A DNA stretch of 64,000 nt, from contig JARHVA010004806.1 of the NCBI GenBank assembly GCA_037957365.1, positions 1,034,001-1,098,000 of the forward strand. Direction: 5' to 3'. The stretch is from Torreya grandis. Lineage: Eukaryota; Streptophyta; Pinopsida; Cupressales; Taxaceae. This document shows, one piece after another, positions 58,180-64,000 of this stretch. A program made the position numbers and the translations under genes. The first letter of the stretch is position 1; each line of letters opens with the position of its first letter. The notes beneath the pieces were generated by a model. That model made no database searches, was not told the DNA's origin, and worked only from the letters and a program-made list of their open reading frames with translations.

Positions 58180-60099
58180 AGGCTAAGGGGTTTATGCCTA
58201 AGTTTTATAATTTATATGTAGGGGGGCCATGGCCTAAATATTCTAGGCCAATGTTTAAATCATGTTTAATAAACACAATGTATGTGTTGGTCTAAAATAT
58301 TTATGTCAAGGATTTATAAAATATGCTCAAAAGGATCAACATGACATAATGGTCTAATAACACATAGGATTTTATTGTATTAACAAAAAACATTAAAACC
58401 TCTAGCTAGAAGCATTTGGTCTAAATTTTATGCTATAAGGACTCTATTTTTAAAATAAGACTTATTATAAGTCTATAATTTAAGGTTCATGATCTTTGAA
58501 TAAAATTTCATGAGGACCTTAAATTATAGACTTAGACTAGGTTTATTTTGCATACTTAGATTATAAGACCATTTCCATATTTTAAAATTTGAAGACTTCT
58601 AATGTTTGAGCATTTTTTGAGCACTTCCCTTAGCTTGTAATGCCATTTTTGAGCCTTCAAACAATATTTCTGAGTGAATTTTAACCCTGAGAATAATAAT
58701 TCATTAGTTTAAATTTGATGGTCTCACAGACATCAAATACATCCTCATAGATGTCAAATGATGGTTGAATGAATGTTAATTTTAGGCTAATGATTTTTTT
58801 TTTTAATTTGATGGGTTTAAAGATGATAGTCACATGAACATCAAATATGTCCTCATAGACATAAAATGATAGTCATGTAGACATCAATTTTAAGCTCATC
58901 AAATTCTTGTGGCCTAATTTAGGAGTGTCACTTCGCACATTTGCAGGGTTTCCTAGAAATTTGGACTTAATTCGCTCCATCATATCAAAATATATGATGA
59001 AGCATCAACGATTGATCATGATCCAAGAGATTACTCATGATTGGTTGTTTTTTTAGGTGGGACCCATTTGTCTTTTATCATCAAATGCAAGGGTGACACA
59101 TGTCGATGATTTGGGCCTTCTATAGTTCCTTGACTTTTTAACTGTGTTTCACTCCATCTAATTGAGTCTTCATGATGAAGTGAGGACCATTGATTTTGAT
59201 ATGAGAGGTTGAATGTGATTGGTATAATGGGCTATATGTGGGATCCTATTAGTTTTCTTCATGTCATCTGATTAATTAAAGGGCCATGGAAGCATGAATT
59301 GTTAGATCATTTAAGATGCATGATATTTAAGCCAAAGTTTAGGAATTTTTTGCTCCATTGGATCAAAGGACATGATAAAGAGAAGGTCATTGGATCCTAT
59401 GAGATGCAAGGGAGGTAAGTTAGGACCATAGAGATATAAAATACTTAGGCTTAAAGTGTTAAGACTAAGGTCTAACTCATATTAATAAATACATTAGGGA
59501 TTTAGGATTAAAACCTTAGGCTAAGTTGTAAATCAAAGGATCCATCTAACATAAGGTTGAGCTCGAGGGGGTAGGACTTAAAAATGATGTTAAGACTAAG
59601 GTCCCAATTGTATTAATAAATACATTAGGACCTTAGGGTTAAAATCTTAGGCTAAGTTAGGATATATTAAAAGGACCCTACAGAACGAAGGTTAGGTATA
59701 CAAGGAAATTTTAAAGGGAAAAGTAATGAATGGACATGATTGAACTTATAACATGAATTTTATGCCTAGGTCCAAAATGAACTTTCAAAAAGTAATCCCA
59801 CTAATTTGGTTCCTGCCATTATTCAAATTTAAATTGAGGACCTTGGCCAAGATTTTGAAACATGAAATCCTTAGGGGCAAACACCATGAAACCTACAACT
59901 AGAGTGATAAAGACCATTTATTAGTGAATTTAGTCCAAATTAAAGACAAAACAAAACTAAGTAAGCCTACTTTTAATAGAGTGAATGATCTTCAAATTCT
60001 ATAAATGATCCTATCATGATAAATTTTCACATTCAAACTTTAGGGTTTATCTAGGGTGCCAATTTTTAGAAATGGGGGTATGTTTGTCCCAACAATTGG

Positions 60100-61966
60100 T
60101 CTTCAACTATCCTCCTCCATTGTTTCATGTTTCTTCTCCACTTTCTAGGGATGATTGAAGGCTTCTTTTTTTCCTTGAATTTTTACACAAATTGATCAAA
60201 GGTGGCATATAAGGAGAGAGAAGATCTTATTTAATGATGTTGGATACTATTTCCAACCTTGAGTTCATTTTTAACACAAACACTATCTCTTTTTGATCTC
60301 CAAGGGAAAAGAGTACATGTGATTGACTTAGTAAGGTTGTTGAAGATTTTAATGCATTGATTAAGATTGTGGATTATCTTATTCCTCTAAGGTGGTGTAT
60401 AAATAAGAGAGGTTTCATGTTTAATTTATATTCATTAAATATTCTTTCTAAAAGTGATTTTTATGATTTATAATCACATCTCTCCATACTGTTCTTTATT
60501 AGATATGCTTATCTTCTCCATTTTGACAACCTTGTTGAATGCACAATGATAATATGAAACTTGATTAATTTTAATTATATTAATATATAAGGAGTATAAA
60601 TAGTATTTTAAAATAATAACCATGGTGGAAAAGACCTTCAAATAATCTTTTATCTCCAAAATCCACATATAACTTCAAAAAATGTTTTCTTATGCTCTCT
60701 AGGCCTCAAAAAACCCTAATTTAGATTTAGGGGTCTAAAATGAGTTATAAGTCTCACTATAGAATCCTATTATTATAATTTTATAAGTATAATGGGGAAT
60801 AACTTTAATTTTTAAAAAATATCCAATAATCTTCACCAAACTCTCAAACAAAAATTCACAAAAAAATGTTTGTTTGTTGCCTATAGGGGTACCTAGAGAT
60901 GTTTTTCAATGCTTTGAGCCTAATTTGATTTTTTTTCATTATATAATCATGAATTAATACTATTAAATTAATTAAACATCCTGTAAAATCATTTTATTTC
61001 ATTCTAAACATATGAAACACTCATTTCTAACTCTATTTATGAGTAAATTGGTCAAAAATCGTGATTTCCTTCATGGTGCAGACTTGTGTTTTGACATTTT
61101 ATATCTCCTTAGGCACATTAAAAACATGATTTTTTTAAAAATATTTAAGGAAATCAAAAAATACCTCCATATAAAATTTCAAGATATTTCACTTAGTAAA
61201 ACCTAAAATATGCACTTTTTAGTGCTTACTAGCTTGCACTTTCTCAGTTTTGAATTCTTGTAGGTTTGAGTTTTGGCATTTTATTGAGGTTTATGAGGAA
61301 TAAATAACTAATTATTTTTTAATTATTATTATCCTATATAATTACTACAACCATTGTATATGCCTAAAAAATCACTTAAACCTTTAAAAAAATGCCTTTT
61401 CTAACTATCTCACTTGCACGTTTGAAACCTTGCAACTTATACCTTTACTTTTATACATTATTTTCATTAAAATTTTAATTGAGGAATGTTTATTAAGGTT
61501 ATTTATTCCAAATAATATATTTAAAAAAAAATCATTTTCAACAAAAAAATAAAAAATGAAATCACATCTCCCAAAACTAAGCTATTAGGGATTTATAAGG
61601 GTTTTAAAGCACCTTTTCTTCTTAACGATTGTTCATAGAGTTAAGACCCTATAATATGAAACTAATGGATTTAATATTAATGTAATATGGGAACATATAT
61701 TCCCATAACAATATTAAAACCAACTCTTCTTCTCCTTCACGAACCAAAGATTTGGAAATTACCCTTACTTGCAACGAGCTTGTTGGAGGAATAGGAGAAA
61801 TTTATGCCAAAATTTGGACCTATGAGATTTTCCTGAGCATGGTTTTGGATTGATGAAGGTTGTATGATGTTTTGGATAACTTGATAAGTATTTAAATCAT
61901 GAATGGAGCCTTCTTGAATACCTTCACATAAGCAACCTTGACCAACGGTGGAAAATTTTATCAAAA
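60100..61966 (-). repeat. C right (5') LTR, second part
   Basis: Begins TCTTCAACTATCCTCCTCC directly after the G target duplication and matches the left LTR from about 25770 to 27650. The ORFs within it (for example 61737-61964, minus) have no recognisable domain. Confidence 0.85.
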
Positions 61967-61971
61967 ATTAC

Positions 61972-64000
61972 TAGCTCTATAAGTACCTTGATTTAATTGA
62001 AACACCTTAGCCTATAGATTTAGAAAAATATACTTGAGGGAATGTTCAATAATTTATTTTGATGATGTAATATACATATTAATTTTATTATTTGAATAGG
62101 TAATCTAGGTAGGATTACGAATGCAAATATATATTCAAATCCTGTTGTTTCTCCCACACCTTAGGTAAACATCAGACATGTGACTAAGGGTGTCAATACA
62201 TGAGCAATATCAATAGTATAATTTTAACCATGAGGTTGGGTTAGTAACCTGAAAGGATTGATTTATATAGTATAAATGGTCATATTTTTACCTAGATGTA
62301 ATACCTTGAACCATGTTTTTTATTCATGTCTTGCTACACATAAAATTCCATCAATCATTTGTGGATTTATGTCAATATTTATATTAATTATATTTCATAG
62401 AAATAATCGAACCTATCCACAATAATTATTTCCTGATTATGATTATTTTCAAATTTTATGTTCATGATAATCCCATAAAGAAGATGCATAGTATGTGTTT
62501 TGGAATCTATAATGGAATTAGGAGGAACAAATGGGATCATGCATGCCCTTTGGCACCTAGTTATAACAATTAAAAAGTAGATTGGATGTTGTAACCATAT
62601 AAATTAAGAAAGCCTAAAGATCATTCATAATTAATTGTCTTTATTAGTGTATAAATATGTTATATATTTGATTATTTTAGATACTAAAATATGGTATTTG
62701 AGACTTAAAAATTCCAATCTTGACATACACATATTATACACAACTTTTACATCTCCAAAAAACTCTTATTCGCCATTCCCACTTACCTACATACTCATTA
62801 TGAGTTTGATCTATCCTAAGTTACAACTAGTCACCTACAAGAACCTCACAGTCTATGCCAAATCAATTATATATCCTACTTAGACATTCATAGATCACCA
62901 CATTTTCATTCCTATCTCCCAAATTTTAATGTCACTATCCTAAGTCTAATGTTACCATATTTAGCTTATAAATGATTATTTTTCATAATCAAATCATTTC
63001 CTTACGTTAGCCCATTCAACTCAAGTGTTGGAGGTGAAATACATTACCTAGTTGAGAACATATAAATACAAATCAAGGTCAATCATATTAAACTTATCCT
63101 CAAATAATATATACACTACCACACATTGAGAAAATATACCATATTATTTCCAAATTGTAAATAAATCTCTAAGAGCAATCATCAACCAAGTCTAAAACAA
63201 AAGCTAGGTCAAGAGAAAACATTGTCAAGATCAAATCCAAAAATTTTAGGTGCATACATATAGTGAAAGATCATAATTTTAAAATAAAACTAATGGGAAT
63301 AACTATGTGTGGCTTGAATTCACTCTTTAGAGTATTGGATACATAGGCAATGGTCAGTCATCAATGCAGGTGATTAGGTTCAGTTAAGCCCATTAGACTT
63401 CCTGAGTTTCTAATATGTTTTTCTCCTTCAAAAAAACACCTTGGGTTTTAAGAATAAGGAAGTTTATTATTGAATTTTCACACATAGTCAAGCATCAAGG
63501 TCACACATGTAGAGATATTGTAAGTAGGCATATCACCCTATATGGTCACAAAGAGCCAAATATACCCAAGATAATGATGTCATAGCCAATAACTAATATC
63601 AATTTTTTAATCCATGCATAATGTTAGTGACCCTACACACATAGAGAGACATTTCTAGATTTGGATAAATCACATGCCATTTCTAATCCATTTCAAGTAT
63701 CATAAGTTAGTCACAGTTAGCTAGTAAACAAGTGAATTTAGGTATCTTATCCTTTGTTGTAATTTCCATAAATAAAAAATAAAATTATCAAGTTAATTTT
63801 AATATTATAAAATCATATTTTCTATTGATTTATAGACATTATAATTTTAATTAATTATTCCAATTTATCCTATTATGTTTCACATTGATCTCAAAATAGG
63901 GTAAAGAAATATTTGTGAAACCTTATGTTGTTTAAAATTTTCCAAATCCTCAATTGACTTTATGGTTTCAACCTTCTTTATATATTTTTTATATTTATAC
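61972..64000. other. Unrecognised AT-rich DNA right of element C
   Basis: No gene, repeat pair or retrotransposon motif was supported. The 82-codon ORF at 62635-62883 (plus) has no recognisable domain and AT-biased codons; judged chance. This is the pre-insertion neighbour of the DNA left of 24472. Confidence 0.5.

Larger units (their letters stand above)
38812..60094 (-). mobile_element. G: giant Tat/Ogre-like gypsy element with 7-kb LTRs
   Basis: LTRs 38812-45790 (6,979 bp) and 53119-60094 (6,976 bp) flank a 7,328-bp interior. Termini are TGTTGATACC and GTCCCAACA on plus. Flanking 5-mers are ACTGG (38807-38811) and ATTGG (60095-60099), and removing G rejoins the right LTR of C. The interior on minus carries gag, protease, archaeal-type RNase H, RT, RNase H and integrase in the order of the Tat clade. 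All frames are broken. In a 225-base LTR sample about one base in eight differs, so G is old. Each LTR also holds a long reading-frame relic on the pol strand. Confidence 0.9.
53119..60094 (-). repeat. G right (5') LTR, 6,976 bp
   Basis: Starts TTGTTGATACCTCTAAATGA and ends ATGTTTGTCCCAACA. Matches the left LTR for its full length including ORF relic, hairpin and duplications. Followed by ATTGG, the second copy of the target duplication. Confidence 0.9.
24477..61966 (-). mobile_element. C: outer Tat-like non-autonomous LTR element split by D and G
   Basis: Left LTR 24477-27650 is uninterrupted. The right LTR is in two parts, 37584-38811 and 60100-61966, separated by element G. A 5-bp duplication with one change flanks the whole (ATTAT 24472-24476, ATTAC 61967-61971). 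The interior is 27651-28647 plus 36377-37583 (about 2.2 kb once D is removed) and has no pol. A partial reading frame on minus and a primer-site-like motif beside the right LTR suggest minus orientation. C predates D and G. Its LTRs are visibly more diverged than those of D. Confidence 0.82.

Noticed and set aside
38812..60094. The two 7-kb repeats as a segmental duplication rather than LTRs
   Set aside because: TG/CA ends, near-equal length, 5-bp flanking duplication, a gypsy gag-pol between them and exact rejoining of the C LTR across the insertion fit an LTR element much better.
62635..62883. 82-codon plus ORF near the right edge
   Set aside because: No recognisable motif, AT-biased residues, no conserved partner.

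Overview
The window looks like intergenic DNA from a large plant nuclear genome. No host gene, tRNA, rRNA or CRISPR array could be supported. Every coding signal I could identify is a decayed retrotransposon protein on the minus strand: plant Ty3/gypsy chromovirus, gypsy of the Tat/Ogre type (extra RNase H between protease and reverse transcriptase), and a plant LINE. Base composition is very AT-rich (about 30% G+C by eye) and CG dinucleotides are scarce. Most in-frame stops sit where CAA, CAG or CGA is expected, as after long cytosine methylation and deamination. This fits a gymnosperm or another large old plant genome. A very AT-rich gymnosperm such as Welwitschia is a guess only.

Layout. 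1-3250: nothing recognised. 3380-3900: gag-like remnant. 4100-6290: low-complexity AT/pyrimidine-rich DNA. 6290-9070: LINE relic (minus). 9150-18300: a three-level nest. An old chromovirus (E0) is split by a second chromovirus, E1 (9652-17778, 349-bp LTRs, target duplication AAATG). E1's gag is in turn split by a small LTR element, F (13711-16370, 385-bp LTRs, opposite orientation). 18300-24476: unrecognised AT-rich DNA with one six-copy tandem repeat. 24477-61966: a second nest. Outer element C (about 3.1-3.2-kb LTRs, target duplication ATTAT/ATTAC) holds element D (28648-36371, 2.6-kb LTRs, perfect target duplication AGAAT) in its interior. Its right LTR is split by a 21.3-kb element, G (38812-60094, target duplication ACTGG/ATTGG). 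61967-64000: nothing recognised.

How they relate. G is the only one of C, D and G that still shows gag, protease, archaeal-type RNase H, RT, RNase H and integrase. Its LTRs are about 6,980 bp, unusually long, and each carries the relic of a long protein reading frame on the same strand as pol. C and D have no pol. Each carries instead a relic of one non-canonical protein (coiled-coil and acidic), and the two share a recognisable segment, so they look like a non-autonomous family that may have used enzymes from a G-like partner. Nothing here appears able to move or to encode an intact protein. The value of the window is structural: order of insertions, LTR-borne ORF, tandem repeats inside LTRs, and conserved terminal motifs.
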